Positions 16,687 through 27,134 are shown, counted from the stretch's first letter. The stretch: 39,611 nt of DNA from Trueperaceae bacterium (GCA_011390675.1 JAABRX010000025.1:1-39611); one strand, 5' to 3'. Numbers and translations: made by a program. Notes: generated by a model not told the origin, from the sequence alone.

Positions 16687-17733
16687 GTGCGCGATGCCTT
16701 GCGAACCTGGTTCGACGCTGCGGCGCGACCGTTGCCTTGGCGTTCCGGGGCGGGGTCGGCGCCCCGCGACCCGTACCGCACGCTGATCGTCGAGACGATG
16801 GCGCAGCAGACCCGCATCGAGACCGTCGTCGCGCGCGAGAGCGCCTTCCGCGCCCGCTTCCCGGACCTGGCGTCGCTGGCGGCGGCGGAGCTCGACGACG
16901 TCCTGCACGCATGGTCGGGGCTCGGCTACTACCGCCGCGCGCGGGCGCTCCACGCGCTGGCGCGCGTCGTCGTGGCCGAGCACGGCGGACGCCTCCCGTC
17001 CGATCCGGGGGCGCTGCGACGGCTGCCGGGCATCGGCCCGTACACGGCCGCCGCGATCGCCGCCCAGGCCTTCGGCGTGCCCGGCGTCGCCGTCGACGGC
17101 AACGTGCGCCGCGTCGGCGCCCGCCTCCTCGCCGAGCCCACCCCGACCGACGCCCGCGTCGCGGGTGCCCTCGAGGACCTGCTGCTCGATGGGACGACCC
17201 ATCCGGACGACGCCTTCGTGGCCGAGGCGCTCGTCGAGCTGGGCGCGACCGTGTGCACCCCACGGCGACCCGCCTGCGGCTCCTGCCCGCTCCGACCGGC
17301 CTGCCGAGCCGCTGCCGAGGGCGACCCGGAGCGCTACCCGAGCCCGCGCCCGCGCGCCACCGCGCGGCGCTGGCCGCTCCACGCCTGGCTGACGACGCGC
17401 ACCGGGCCGAGCGGGGTGCTCCTCGCCGTCGAACGGAGGGCCGACACCGGCCCCTGGGCCGGCATGCACGGCCCCCCGTGGCGCGACCACGCGCCCGACG
17501 GGGGGCGCGAGCTCGGGCGCTTCGTCCACCGCCTCAGCCACCGGCTCGTGGAGGCCACCGTATGGGCCGCTCCGGCACCGCCGCTGGACGCGGACGTCCG
17601 CTGGGCGAGCGCTCGGGAGCGAAGCGGCCTCGGCATGGCGGAGGTCGATCGCCGTGCCCTCGCCTGGGTCGACGGCGACGGCATCGACGCCGACGTCCCA
17701 GCAGGCGAGCCGCAGCCGCCATCGCGCGGCTAG
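16687..17733 (+). CDS. mutY: A/G-specific adenine glycosylase
   Basis: LRTWFDAAARPLPWR...DPYRTLIVETMAQQTRIETV...RLPGIGPYTAAAIAAQAFGVPGVAVDGNVRRVGARL; CTPRRPACGSCPLRPAC fits the C-x6-C-x2-C-x5-C FeS motif. Confidence 0.93.
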   Translation: MRDALRTWFDAAARPLPWRSGAGSAPRDPYRTLIVETMAQQTRIETVVARESAFRARFPDLASLAAAELDDVLHAWSGLGYYRRARALHALARVVVAEHGGRLPSDPGALRRLPGIGPYTAAAIAAQAFGVPGVAVDGNVRRVGARLLAEPTPTDARVAGALEDLLLDGTTHPDDAFVAEALVELGATVCTPRRPACGSCPLRPACRAAAEGDPERYPSPRPRATARRWPLHAWLTTRTGPSGVLLAVERRADTGPWAGMHGPPWRDHAPDGGRELGRFVHRLSHRLVEATVWAAPAPPLDADVRWASARERSGLGMAEVDRRALAWVDGDGIDADVPAGEPQPPSRG

Positions 17734-17736
17734 ACT
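17731..17736 (+). promoter_or_regulatory. Candidate -10 box for leaderless thioesterase transcript
   Basis: TAGACT, 7 nt before ATG 17744; first three bases are the mutY stop codon. Confidence 0.4.
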
Positions 17737-17743
17737 CGAGCGC

Positions 17744-18166
17744 ATGGAACTGCGCGTCCGCTTCGCCGAGACCGACCAGATGGGCGTGGCCCATCACGCC
17801 GCGTACGTGGTGTGGCTCGAAGCCGCCCGCGTCGAGTGGATGCGCGACCTCGGCCTCAGCTACCGCGAGCTGGACGCGCAGGGTGTCTCGCTCGCCGTGA
17901 CCGGCCTCGAGGTGCGCTACCGGCAGGCGGTGCGCTTCGACGATCTGCTGCGGATCGAGGTCGTGCTGGAAGAGGCGCGCTCGCGGCGGTTGCGCATCGG
18001 CTACCGGATCGTCCGGAGCGAGGACGGGGCGTTGGCCGCCGAGGCGACCACCGTGCACGTACCGACCGCCCGCTCAGGCGCCGCGATGCGCCTTCCTTCC
18101 GCATGGCTCGACGCGATCGCGGGCCTCGCCGCGCCCGCCGAAAAGCGCCGGGCGCCGCCCGCCTGA
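17744..18166 (+). CDS. Acyl-CoA thioesterase, YbgC / 4-hydroxybenzoyl-CoA thioesterase family
   Basis: MELRVRFAETDQMGVAHHAAYVVWLEAARVEWMRDLGLSYRELDAQGVSLAVTGLEVRYRQAVRFDD. Confidence 0.9.
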   Translation: MELRVRFAETDQMGVAHHAAYVVWLEAARVEWMRDLGLSYRELDAQGVSLAVTGLEVRYRQAVRFDDLLRIEVVLEEARSRRLRIGYRIVRSEDGALAAEATTVHVPTARSGAAMRLPSAWLDAIAGLAAPAEKRRAPPA

Positions 18167-18214
18167 GCGCGCGCCGAACCCCACGAAGCGCGGCCGGGAC
18201 GCGCGCTCGGGCCG

Positions 18215-18223
18215 TGCTAGGCT
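18215..18223 (+). promoter_or_regulatory. Candidate extended -10 promoter for guaB
   Basis: TGCTAGGCT (TGnTAnnnT) about 90 nt upstream of guaB ATG. Confidence 0.4.
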
Positions 18224-18313
18224 CGTCCGCAACGACGGCGCTGGCTGAGCGCCCCCGCCGCCACCGCCCAAGGCCGGCGACGAGCGCCCCGGTCGACCCC
18301 CGAAAGGCCCGCG

Positions 18314-19801
18314 ATGACCACGATTGCCCGCGAACCGCGAACGACCGCCCACCCCAAGATCCTGCGCGAAGCGCTCACCTTCGACGACGTCCTCCTGGTG
18401 CCGCGCCGCTCGGCGGTCCTGCCCGCGGACGCCCTACTCGGCGGCCGCTTCTCGCGCACCGTCCCGCTGAACGTCCCGATCGTCTCCGCGGCGATGGATA
18501 CGGTCACCGAGACCCACATGGCGATCGCCATGGCCCGCCAGGGCGGCATCGGGGTGATCCACAAGAAGATGGCGGTCGATGCGCAGGCCGAGATGGTGCG
18601 CAAGGTGAAGCGCTCGGAGTCGGGCATGATCGTCGATCCGATCACGCTTCCGCCCACCGCGACGATCGGCGACGCCGATCGCCTGATGGCCGAGTACCGC
18701 ATCTCGGGGGTGCCGATCGTCGGGCCGGACGGCACGCTGCTCGGGATCCTCACGAACCGCGACCTGCGCTTCGAGGACGACATGACGCGCGGCGTCGCCG
18801 AGCTCATGACCCGCGAGGGGCTGATCACGGTGCCCACCGGGACCACGCTCGAGCAGGCGCGCGAGATCCTGCGCGGCACCAAGGTCGAGAAGCTGCTCGT
18901 CGTCGACGAGGCGTTCCGGCTCTCGGGCCTGATCACGATCAAGGACATCACCAAGAAGCTCGCGTACCCGAACGCGGCCAAGGACGCGCTCGGCCGGCTG
19001 CGGGTCGCCGCCGCCGTCGGCGTGAGCCGCGATCTCGAAGCGCGCGCGACCGCCCTCGTCGAGGCCGGCGTCGACGCGCTGGTGCTCGACAGCGCCCACG
19101 GGCACAGCCAGGGGATCCTGGACGCGCTCGCGTTCCTCAAGGGGCACTTCTCGGTCGACGTCGTCGCCGGCAACGTCGGCACCGCCGACGCCGCGCGCGA
19201 CCTCATCGAGCTCGGCGCGGACGCGGTCAAGGTCGGCATCGGGCCCGGTTCGATCTGCACCACCCGGGTGGTGACCGGCGTCGGGATGCCGCAGCTGAGC
19301 GCCATCCTCGAGGTCGCCGACGTCGCGCAGGTGGCGGGCATCCCGCTCATCGCCGACGGAGGGATCAAGTTCTCCGGCGACGTCCCCAAGGCGATCGCCG
19401 CGGGTGCCGACTCGGTGATGGTGGGCTCGATGCTCGCGGGCACCAGCGAGGCGCCAGGTGAGGACCTGCTGCGCGACGGGCGCCGGTACAAGGCGTACCG
19501 CGGTATGGGGAGCATGGGCGCGATGGCGGGCGGCTCGGCCGACCGGTACTTCCAGGAGAACGCCACGAAGCTCGTTCCGGAGGGCATCGAGGGCATGGTG
19601 GCCTACAAGGGACCGGTCGAGGACGTCGTGTACCAGGTGATCGGCGGCCTGCGCAGCGCCATGGGGTACTGCGGCACCGCGACGATCGCGGAGCTGCAGC
19701 GCGACGCGCGCTTCGTGACGATCACCCAGGCCAGTTTGGTCGAGGGGCACCCGCACGACGTGACGATCACGCAGGACGCGCCGAACTACGCCCGGCGGTA
19801 G
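18314..19801 (+). CDS. guaB: IMP dehydrogenase with CBS pair
   Basis: [19 protein letters not shown]...[32 protein letters not shown]...[18 protein letters not shown]...[10 protein letters not shown]. Confidence 0.97.
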   Translation: MTTIAREPRTTAHPKILREALTFDDVLLVPRRSAVLPADALLGGRFSRTVPLNVPIVSAAMDTVTETHMAIAMARQGGIGVIHKKMAVDAQAEMVRKVKRSESGMIVDPITLPPTATIGDADRLMAEYRISGVPIVGPDGTLLGILTNRDLRFEDDMTRGVAELMTREGLITVPTGTTLEQAREILRGTKVEKLLVVDEAFRLSGLITIKDITKKLAYPNAAKDALGRLRVAAAVGVSRDLEARATALVEAGVDALVLDSAHGHSQGILDALAFLKGHFSVDVVAGNVGTADAARDLIELGADAVKVGIGPGSICTTRVVTGVGMPQLSAILEVADVAQVAGIPLIADGGIKFSGDVPKAIAAGADSVMVGSMLAGTSEAPGEDLLRDGRRYKAYRGMGSMGAMAGGSADRYFQENATKLVPEGIEGMVAYKGPVEDVVYQVIGGLRSAMGYCGTATIAELQRDARFVTITQASLVEGHPHDVTITQDAPNYARR

Positions 19802-19803
19802 CG

Positions 19804-19828
19804 CGTGCGGAGCCTTCGGCCCCGCACG
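19804..19828. terminator. Bidirectional stem-loop between convergent guaB and bshC
   Basis: CGTGCGG-a-GCC-ttc-GGC-c-CCGCACG. Confidence 0.5.
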
Positions 19829-19830
19829 GC

Positions 19831-21429
19831 TCAGAACACGATCGCGTGGTCGCCGGTGGGCGGTAGCGCCAGGAAGGCATCGCGCACGGGCGCGACGCCG
19901 AGGGTCAGGAAGAACGTGAACGGGCTCAGCACCCGCTCCTGAAGGCCACCGTTGGGGCGCAGATGCGCTTCGAGCCGTCGGAACTGCGCCTGCAGCTCGT
20001 CGTCCTGCCGCGCGAGGGCGTGCGCCGCCTTGTCGCGCAGGTTGAGCACGGTCTGCTCGAGGTGCATGCGCCCCTTGCGCACCGTGCGCTGCAGCGTCGG
20101 GTCGATGCCGTCCACCCGCTCGAGCAGCGTCGTCGCCTCCCGCTCCACGGTCGCGAGCGCGGCGGCGAAGGCGTCGGCGTGCCCGTGCCGACCGAGCGCG
20201 AGCTCGTAGCGGACGCGCTGCGGGTCGAGCTGCACGGTCCGCCAGTCGAGGTCGAAGCGCTCGAGGATGCGCCGCACCGGCGGCTGGAGCACCGTGGCCG
20301 AGGCTCGCGGCCAGGCGAGCGGCATCGGGACCTGGTGCAGGTCGTACACCCCTCGGAGTTGCGCCAGGTAGCGCAGCTCGCCCGGACCGACCACGAAGGC
20401 GACCGTGGGCAGCAGCGCGTCCTGCACGATCGGGCGCAGGCCGGCCGCCGGCGTGAGCGCCGTGGGGTCGGCGTCGAGCCAGGCGCGCAGATCGCCCATG
20501 GTCATGCGCTGCTCGCCCTTCCGAAACCCGTCGCCATCGACGCGGAGGAGCTCGCGCGGGCCGCCGCCCGGTGCCTCGGCGAACAGGTTCGTCGCGCCTT
20601 CGGCGCGGCCGAGCTGCGGTGCCCACCCGAGCGCCTCGAGCCGATGCCCGGCCGCGCGGATCCGGTCGGCCGACGCCTCGGGGGCCTGGAGCTCGTGCTC
20701 GATCCGGTCGCGCGTGAGCGCCGCGACCTCGGGGTCGAGCGGATCGAGCACGAGCAGGCCCTGATCGCCGAGCAGTGAGGTCATCAGGCGCGCGAAGACG
20801 TCGCTCCAGCGCGGCCGCACCGCGCCGGGGACGGCAGCCGCCTCCTCCAACCAGGCCGCCACGTCGGCGGCATGCGGCCCGCCGTGGCCCCCGCACGCGT
20901 CGATGGCGCGCAACTGGTCGGCGACGACCGCCAGGACCCCGGCGGAGAGCTGCGCCCGACCCACGGCAGGCCCGTCGGGCATCGAGACGCGCAGCTGATG
21001 CAGGCGTTCGTCGCGGCCGAGCACCCACGCGTGGTCCATCTCGGCGACGTCGTGGTCCTGGGTCGCCATCCAGAAGACGGGCACCACCGGCCGGTCCGGC
21101 TCGTCGAGCTCCGCGGCCAGGCGCACCGCCGTGGCCGCCTTGGAGAGCGTGTACGTGGGTCCGAGCAGCCACCCCACCTGCTGGCCCGTCACCACGACGC
21201 GCGACTCGGGGTGGGCGAGCCGCCGCAGGGCACGGTCCTGGGCAGGCCTCAAGCCCCATTTGGCGTGGCCGGAGCGCAGGACGTCGGCCAAGCGCGTGCG
21301 GTCGACGGACCGTGTCGTCGACCGCGCCGCCTCGAGGTCGCCCGCTTTGAGCTCGAACGCGTCGCCGAGGGCGCCGGCACGGTAGGCGTCGAGGAACGAG
21401 TGCGGCGCGGGGGCGGAGGTCGGGGTCAC
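19831..21429 (-). CDS. bshC: Bacillithiol biosynthesis cysteine-adding enzyme BshC
   Basis: VVVTGQQVGWLLGPTYTLSKAATAVRLAAEL...VPVFWMATQDHDVAEMDHAWVLG...; GTG start at 21429. Confidence 0.9.
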   Translation of the reverse strand: MTPTSAPAPHSFLDAYRAGALGDAFELKAGDLEAARSTTRSVDRTRLADVLRSGHAKWGLRPAQDRALRRLAHPESRVVVTGQQVGWLLGPTYTLSKAATAVRLAAELDEPDRPVVPVFWMATQDHDVAEMDHAWVLGRDERLHQLRVSMPDGPAVGRAQLSAGVLAVVADQLRAIDACGGHGGPHAADVAAWLEEAAAVPGAVRPRWSDVFARLMTSLLGDQGLLVLDPLDPEVAALTRDRIEHELQAPEASADRIRAAGHRLEALGWAPQLGRAEGATNLFAEAPGGGPRELLRVDGDGFRKGEQRMTMGDLRAWLDADPTALTPAAGLRPIVQDALLPTVAFVVGPGELRYLAQLRGVYDLHQVPMPLAWPRASATVLQPPVRRILERFDLDWRTVQLDPQRVRYELALGRHGHADAFAAALATVEREATTLLERVDGIDPTLQRTVRKGRMHLEQTVLNLRDKAAHALARQDDELQAQFRRLEAHLRPNGGLQERVLSPFTFFLTLGVAPVRDAFLALPPTGDHAIVF

Positions 21430-21529
21430 GGGACAATGTACGTCGCGTGCAGCGCCCGAGCCGTCGTCCGCTGCACCGGGAACGGCTCGGGCGCGGCGCC
21501 GACCCGAGCGTGGTAGCGTCGGCGCCCGC

Positions 21530-22279
21530 ATGCATCCGGACGCCGTCCTCCCGCCGCTGCCGCAGCCTCGGCCGGTCCTCGGGTACGCCGTGCACCCGGT
21601 GGACCTCGAGGGAGCCCGTACATGGGCGCTCGCCGCGGCCGCCCCGGGGGCGCCCGCACGCATGATCGTCACCCTCAACCCGGAGATCGTGGTGCAGGCA
21701 GCCGGCGACCCCGCGCTGGCGACCGCGCTCGCGCACGCCGACCTCACGGTCGCCGACGGCGTCGGCGTCGCCTGGGCGGCGCGGCGCGCCGGCGTGGCGC
21801 TGCCAGGCCGGGTCCCGGGCGTCGACCTCGCGTTCGCGGTCCTCGCCGCCGGTGGCCCCGACCTACCGGTGTTCTTCCTGGGCGGTCGCCCGGGCGTCGC
21901 GGAAGCGGCGGCGGCCGCAGCGATCGAGCGCTGGGGCACGGTGGTCGTCGGCCACCGGCACGGGTACTTCGACCGCGCGCGCGAGGGCGCGGCCGTGGCC
22001 GCCGAGGTTCGCTCGAGTGGGGCCGGCCTGTTGCTCGCCGGCCTCGGCGAAGGGCAGGAGCGCTTCCTGGACCAACACCGCGATGCCTTCGGCGCCGGCT
22101 GCCTCATCGGCGTGGGCGGCACGCTGGACGTCCTCGCGGGCGTCGCCCGCCGGACGCCGGCGTGGACGCACCGGTGGGGCGTCGAGTGGGCGTGGCGGGT
22201 CGGTCTCGATCCGAAGCGGTGGCGCCGGGCGCCGCGGCTCGCGCGCTTCGCGTGGATGGTGCTGCGAGCGCGCGGCTGA
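21530..22279 (+). CDS. WecG/TagA/CpsF-family glycosyltransferase
   Basis: MIVTLNPEIVVQAAGDPALATALAHADLTVADGVGVAWAARRAG...RVPGVDL...FFLGGRPGVAEAAAA...GLGEGQERFLDQHRD...GVGGTLDVLAGVARRTPAW. Confidence 0.88.
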   Translation: MHPDAVLPPLPQPRPVLGYAVHPVDLEGARTWALAAAAPGAPARMIVTLNPEIVVQAAGDPALATALAHADLTVADGVGVAWAARRAGVALPGRVPGVDLAFAVLAAGGPDLPVFFLGGRPGVAEAAAAAAIERWGTVVVGHRHGYFDRAREGAAVAAEVRSSGAGLLLAGLGEGQERFLDQHRDAFGAGCLIGVGGTLDVLAGVARRTPAWTHRWGVEWAWRVGLDPKRWRRAPRLARFAWMVLRARG

Positions 22280-22297
22280 AGGGCGGGGCGCCTGGGC

Positions 22298-23803
22298 TCA
22301 GCGCGCCGTGGCCGCGCGGACGAGCGCGGCGCGCGCTTCACCGGTCTCTTCGAGCCCTTCCTTCTCGGCGTCGTCGCCCGGGTGGCCGGCCGGATAGCGT
22401 CCGTTGAAGCACGCCAGGCACGTGCGCCCGATGCCGATCGCGCGCGCCAACCCCTCCTCGGAGATGAACGCGAGCGAATCGGCGCCGATGCGGCGACCGA
22501 TCTCGGCGACCGTCATCGTCGCGGCGGCGAGCTCTTGGCGCGCGGCCGTGTCGATGCCGTAGTAGCACGGGTAGGCGATCGGCGGGCTCGACACCCGGAA
22601 GTGCACCTCGCGCGCCCCTGCTTCGCGCAACAGCGCGACGATGCGCCCGGACGTCGTCCCGCGCACGATCGAATCGTCCACCAGCACCACCCGCTTGCCG
22701 CGCACCGCGCCGGTGGGCGCGAGCTTGAGCCGCACCTTCTGGTCGCGCAGGCGCGGGTTGGGGGCGATGAAGGTGCGGCCAGCGTACGGCGACTTCTGGA
22801 GGCCCAGGTCGAACGGGATGCCCGACGCGCGCGCGAAGCCGAGCGCGGCCGCGAGCCCCGACTCGGGAACGCCCACCACGACGTCGGCGTCGACCGGCGC
22901 CTCGGCGGCGAGCACCTCCCCCATCCGCAGGCGCGCCGCGTGCACGTCGGCGCCGTCGAGCGCGCCATCGCCCCGCGCGAAGTAGATCCATTCGAAGGCG
23001 CACGGCGTCGGCACGCCCTCCAGCACCTGCCGGGCGTGCAGACCGTCGTCGTCGGCGACGACGAGCTCGCCGGGCCGCACGTCGCGCACGAAGCGCGCGC
23101 CCATGAGGATCAACGCGGACGGCTCGCTCGCGAACACGTGGCCGGCGCCATCCGGCAGCTCGCCGATCACGAGCGGACGCACGCCGTGGCGGTCCCGCAG
23201 GCCGATCACCTTGCGACGGTCCATCAAGACCACCGCGAAGCCGCCCTCGAGCTCGCTCATGACGCGCGCCGTGGCGTCCTCGAGCGACAGGTGGGCGTAG
23301 CGCGCGACCAGGTTGATCATCACCTCGGAGTCGTTCGTGGTCTGGAAGACCGCGCCGTCCTCGAGCATCGCATCGCGGATCGCGCGCGCGTTCGTGAAGT
23401 TGCCGTTGTGGGCGAGCGCCAGCAGGCCCTTGTTCGAGCGCACCGTCAGGGGTTGGGCGTTGAAGCGCAGCGAAGCGCCGGTCGTCGAGTAGCGGGTGTG
23501 CCCGATGCCGGTGCGCGCGTCCTCGAAGCGCAACAGGTCGAGCCGCGCTTCCGTGAACACCTCGGCGACCAGCCCCATGTCCTTCTCGATGCGGATCTGG
23601 TCCGGGCTGGCCACGCAGATGCCGCACGACTCCTGGCCGCGGTGCTGCAGCGCGAACAGGCCGACCTGCAGGATCCCAGCGAGATCGTAGTCCAGCGCGT
23701 CGCTGCGCACGTGGGCACCGACGACGCCGCACTCCTCGTGCGGGTGGTCGTCGTCGTGGTCGAAGCGACCGAGGGGTGCGACGCGCAGCGCGGCGGCGCT
23801 CAC
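22298..23803 (-). CDS. purF: Amidophosphoribosyltransferase
   Basis: [42 protein letters not shown]...[11 protein letters not shown]...[30 protein letters not shown] overlap with purL. Confidence 0.96.
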   Translation of the reverse strand: MSAAALRVAPLGRFDHDDDHPHEECGVVGAHVRSDALDYDLAGILQVGLFALQHRGQESCGICVASPDQIRIEKDMGLVAEVFTEARLDLLRFEDARTGIGHTRYSTTGASLRFNAQPLTVRSNKGLLALAHNGNFTNARAIRDAMLEDGAVFQTTNDSEVMINLVARYAHLSLEDATARVMSELEGGFAVVLMDRRKVIGLRDRHGVRPLVIGELPDGAGHVFASEPSALILMGARFVRDVRPGELVVADDDGLHARQVLEGVPTPCAFEWIYFARGDGALDGADVHAARLRMGEVLAAEAPVDADVVVGVPESGLAAALGFARASGIPFDLGLQKSPYAGRTFIAPNPRLRDQKVRLKLAPTGAVRGKRVVLVDDSIVRGTTSGRIVALLREAGAREVHFRVSSPPIAYPCYYGIDTAARQELAAATMTVAEIGRRIGADSLAFISEEGLARAIGIGRTCLACFNGRYPAGHPGDDAEKEGLEETGEARAALVRAATAR

Positions 23804-26082
23804 GCCAACGCCCGTTCGATGGTGCCCTCGAAGGCGGCCCGCGCGACGGCGACCGGCACGGCAACCGCACCACCGTCGGCGCCGACGCGGATCGCGTCGC
23901 CGCCGACCGCGCCGAGGCGGCGCGCGGGCAGACCGGCGGCAGCGCAGGCGCGCCGCAGCGCGTCGGTGCGGTCGGCCGGCAGCGCCACCAGCGCGAGGTC
24001 GGCCGCCTCCCCGAACAGCGCGGCGTCGGGGCGCTCGGCCAGGTCCTTCGGCAGCGCGGCGTCGACGCCGCGGTTCCCGAGGATCGCCATCTCGGCCAGC
24101 GCCACCGCGACGCCGCCGTCGCCGACGTCGTGCGCGGTGGCGACCACGCCGTCCTGGACCAGGCTGGCCAGCGTGGTGACCAGGCGGTCGACGGCCGCGA
24201 GGTCGAGCTCCGGCGGGGCGCCGGCCTCGAGCCCGTGCACGGCAGCCAGGTAGGTGGTCGCGCCGAGCGTCGGTCGGCCGGCGCCGAGCAGCCACACCTC
24301 GTCACCATCGCGCTCGAAGGCCATGAGCGCGCGCCGGCGCACGTCCGGGAGCACCCCCACCATGCCGACGGTCGGCGTCGGGAGCACCGCCCGTACCCGA
24401 CCGTCGGGCGCGCGGTACTGGTTGTAGAGGCTGACGTTGCCGCCGGTGACCGGGGTGCGCAGCGCCAGGCACGCCTCGCGCAGCCCTTCGACCGCCTCGC
24501 TCATCTGGAAGTAGACCTCCGGGACCGTTGGGTTGCCGAAGTTGAGGTTGTCGGTCACGCCGAGCGGGGTCGCGCCGACCGCGGCCAGGTTGCGGGCGGC
24601 TTCGACGACCGCCAGGGCCGCGCCGCGGCGCGGAGCCAGGTAGACGTAGCGCGCGTTGCAGTCCACCGTCGCCGCCACCCCCCGACTGCTCCCCTTGATG
24701 CGCAGCACGGCCGCGTCGCCCGCGCCGGGCACGACGACCGTGTTCGTCATCACCTGGTGGTCGTACCGACGGTAGACGGCGCGCTTCGAGGCGATGTCCG
24801 GGTGCGCGAGCAGGTCGGTGAGCACCGAGTCCAGGTCCGTCGGTACGAGGACGTCGTCGAGCGAACGCTCGCGCGCGGCGGCCACGGCGGGGTCCTCGCG
24901 CCCCTCGCGCACGTACGTCGGCGCCTCGTTGAGCGGGGCGACGGGCATGTCGCCGACCAGGTCGTCGCCATCGAAGATGCGGAAGCGCCCGTGGTCGCGG
25001 ACGATGCCGACCGGCACCGCGTCGAGCTCCCACTTCTCGAGCAGCGCGATCAGCTCGCGCTCGCGGCCGGGGGCGGCGGTCAGCACCATGCGCTCCTGCG
25101 ACTCCGAGAGCATGACCTCGAGCGGCGTCATGCCGGTCTCGCGGCGCGGCACCCGGCCGACGTCGAAGTCGACCCCGAGCCCGGCGCGGTGCGCCATCTC
25201 GCCGACCGACGAGGTGATGCCGGCGGCCCCCATGTCTTGGACGCCATCGACGAGCCCGGCGGCGATCGCCTCGAGGCAGGCCTCGAGCAGCAGCTTCTCG
25301 AGGAACGGGTCACCGACCTGCACGGCGGGGCGGTCGGCGTCGGAGTCGGCGCTCAGGTCGGCGGAGGCGAAGACCGCGCCGCCCAACCCGTCGCGCCCCG
25401 TCTTGGAGCCGACGTACAGCAACACCCGGCCGACCGCGCCGACGGTGCCGGACTGCAGGTCCTCGTGCCGCAGGAGCCCGAGCGCCATCACGTTCACGAG
25501 CGGGTTCTCCTGGTAGCTCGGGTGGAACGCGATCTCGCCGCCGACGGTCGGCACGCCGATGGCGTTGCCGTACGCCGCGATGCCCTCGACCACGCCGTGC
25601 AGCAGGTAGCGCGTGCGCTCGTCGGTCAGATCACCGAAGCGCAGCGCGTCGAGGATCGCGATCGGGCGCGCGCCCATCGCGAAGATGTCGCGCAGGATGC
25701 CGCCGACGCCGGTCGCCGCCCCCTGGACCGGCTCGACCGCGCTCGGGTGGTTGTGCGACTCCATCTTGAAGGCGAGCCCCCACCCCTCACCGACGTCGAC
25801 GACGCCGGCGTTCTCGCCGGGCCCTTGCAGGACCTGGGGCCCCTCGGTGGGGAGGCGCCGCAGCAGCGGGCGCGAGTTCTTGTACCCGCAGTGCTCGCTC
25901 CACAGGGCGCCGAACATCGCCGCCTCGAGGGCGTTGGGGGCGCGGCCCAAGTGGCCCACCACCTGCGCGAACTCCGCCGCGTCGAGGCCGAAGGTGGCGG
26001 CGCGGTCGCCGGCGACCGGCGCGCCGACCGGGAGGGCGCCGAGCGGCGCCTCGGTCCACACGTGGCCGATGCGCGGGGTCAC
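23800..26082 (-). CDS. purL: FGAM synthase large subunit (small, PurS/PurQ-dependent type)
   Basis: [23 protein letters not shown]...[38 protein letters not shown]; 760 aa. Confidence 0.96.
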   Translation of the reverse strand: MTPRIGHVWTEAPLGALPVGAPVAGDRAATFGLDAAEFAQVVGHLGRAPNALEAAMFGALWSEHCGYKNSRPLLRRLPTEGPQVLQGPGENAGVVDVGEGWGLAFKMESHNHPSAVEPVQGAATGVGGILRDIFAMGARPIAILDALRFGDLTDERTRYLLHGVVEGIAAYGNAIGVPTVGGEIAFHPSYQENPLVNVMALGLLRHEDLQSGTVGAVGRVLLYVGSKTGRDGLGGAVFASADLSADSDADRPAVQVGDPFLEKLLLEACLEAIAAGLVDGVQDMGAAGITSSVGEMAHRAGLGVDFDVGRVPRRETGMTPLEVMLSESQERMVLTAAPGRERELIALLEKWELDAVPVGIVRDHGRFRIFDGDDLVGDMPVAPLNEAPTYVREGREDPAVAAARERSLDDVLVPTDLDSVLTDLLAHPDIASKRAVYRRYDHQVMTNTVVVPGAGDAAVLRIKGSSRGVAATVDCNARYVYLAPRRGAALAVVEAARNLAAVGATPLGVTDNLNFGNPTVPEVYFQMSEAVEGLREACLALRTPVTGGNVSLYNQYRAPDGRVRAVLPTPTVGMVGVLPDVRRRALMAFERDGDEVWLLGAGRPTLGATTYLAAVHGLEAGAPPELDLAAVDRLVTTLASLVQDGVVATAHDVGDGGVAVALAEMAILGNRGVDAALPKDLAERPDAALFGEAADLALVALPADRTDALRRACAAAGLPARRLGAVGGDAIRVGADGGAVAVPVAVARAAFEGTIERALA

Positions 26083-26759
26083 GCCGCGGCTCCGGAGGCC
26101 CGGGCGAACGCACGCAGCAGCGGCACGCCGTCGAGCCCACCGAGCAGGTCGTCGGTCGCGCGCTCCGGGTGCGGCATCATGCCGAGCACGTTGCCGGCCT
26201 CGCTCAGCACCCCCGCGACGTCGCGATCGGCGCCGTTAGGGTTGTCGCCGGGCAGGTACCGGAACGCCACCCGCCGATCGCGCTCCAAAGCGTCCAGCGT
26301 GGCTTCGTCCGCCACGTACCGTCCGTCGTGGTGGGCGACCGGCAGCTGCAGCACGTCGCCGCGGCGCAGCCCGCGCAGCAACGGCAGGTCGTCGCGTTCG
26401 ACGCGCACGCCGACGGTGGTGCACACGAAGGTGAGGCCGGCGTTGCGCGCCAGCGCACCGGGCAACAGGCCCGCCTCCGTGAGCACCTGGAAGCCGTTGC
26501 AGACGCCGAGCACCGGCCCACCGCGGGCGGCGAAGCCGCGCACGGCCGCCATCACGGGGCTCTGCGCGGCCAGCGCGCCGGAGCGCAGGTAGTCGCCGTA
26601 GCTGAAGCCGCCCGGCACGAGCACGCCGCCGACGCCATCGAGGTCGGTCTCGGTGTGCCAGACGAAGCGCACCGGCGCACCGGTGGCTGCCTCCAGGGCG
26701 AAGCGGGCGTCGTCGTCGCAGTTCGATCCAGGGAAGCGGAGCACCGCGAGGTCGTTCAC
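26079..26759 (-). CDS. purQ: FGAM synthase glutaminase subunit PurQ
   Basis: [27 protein letters not shown]...[25 protein letters not shown]...[21 protein letters not shown]. Confidence 0.95.
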   Translation of the reverse strand: MNDLAVLRFPGSNCDDDARFALEAATGAPVRFVWHTETDLDGVGGVLVPGGFSYGDYLRSGALAAQSPVMAAVRGFAARGGPVLGVCNGFQVLTEAGLLPGALARNAGLTFVCTTVGVRVERDDLPLLRGLRRGDVLQLPVAHHDGRYVADEATLDALERDRRVAFRYLPGDNPNGADRDVAGVLSEAGNVLGMMPHPERATDDLLGGLDGVPLLRAFARASGAAA

Positions 26760-26791
26760 GCGCTCGCCTTGGTCGTGAGGGCCATGATCAT
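26756..26791 (-). other. Possible 11-aa leader ORF ([11 protein letters not shown]) overlapping purQ start
   Basis: ATG at 26791, TGA at 26758-26756 sharing bases with the purQ GTG. Confidence 0.3.
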
Positions 26792-26813
26792 GGGATCGGG
26801 GTCGTGCCTCTCC

Positions 26814-26863
26814 CCCGGGGATGCCCCCGGGACGCGCGCGAGATCGGGGGCCCCTCGGGGCCC
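26814..26863 (-). promoter_or_regulatory. Two GC-only 7-bp hairpins in the purQ 5' leader
   Basis: CCCGGGG-atgc-CCCCGGG (26814-26831) and GGGCCCC-tc-GGGGCCC (26848-26863). Confidence 0.5.
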
Positions 26864-26873
26864 GAACCGGGAT

Positions 26874-26882
26874 AGCCTAGCA
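26874..26882 (-). promoter_or_regulatory. Candidate extended -10 promoter for purQLF
   Basis: Minus-strand TGCTAGGCT, identical 9-mer to the guaB promoter element. Confidence 0.45.
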
Positions 26883-26919
26883 CCCGTGCCAGGCGCGTTC
26901 GTCCATGGGCGGACGGTCC

Positions 26920-26928
26920 TGCTATACT
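26920..26928 (+). promoter_or_regulatory. Candidate extended -10 promoter for tRNA-Leu
   Basis: TGCTATACT 35 nt upstream of the tRNA 5' end. Confidence 0.55.
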
Positions 26929-26963
26929 GCGCGACCGGGCGGCCGCATGGCCCCGCCCGACCG

Positions 26964-27047
26964 GCCGGGATGGCGGAACGGTAGACGCAGTCGACTCAAA
27001 ATCGACCGGGGCGACCCGTGCGGGTTCGAATCCCGCTCTCGGCACCA
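26964..27047 (+). tRNA. tRNA-Leu(CAA), CCA encoded
   Basis: Acceptor GCCGGGA/TCTCGGC; anticodon stem GTCGA-CTCAAAA-TCGAC (anticodon CAA); long variable arm CGGGGCGACCCG; T arm GCGGG-TTCGAAT-CCCGC; terminal ACCA. Confidence 0.95.
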
Positions 27048-27134
27048 CTTCGTTCGCTCGCCACGCGGCGCGGCCGGTCGCGACCGCCGGCCGTGGCACT
27101 CGTGCGCACCACGTGCGCACCCCAAGGAGACCTC

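Noticed and set aside
18434-21736. Minus-strand ORF of 1100 aa across guaB and bshC
   Set aside because: Antisense to guaB and out of frame with bshC; both real genes have full-length motif support.
23776-26592. Plus-strand ORF of 938 aa
   Set aside because: Antisense shadow of purL and purQ.
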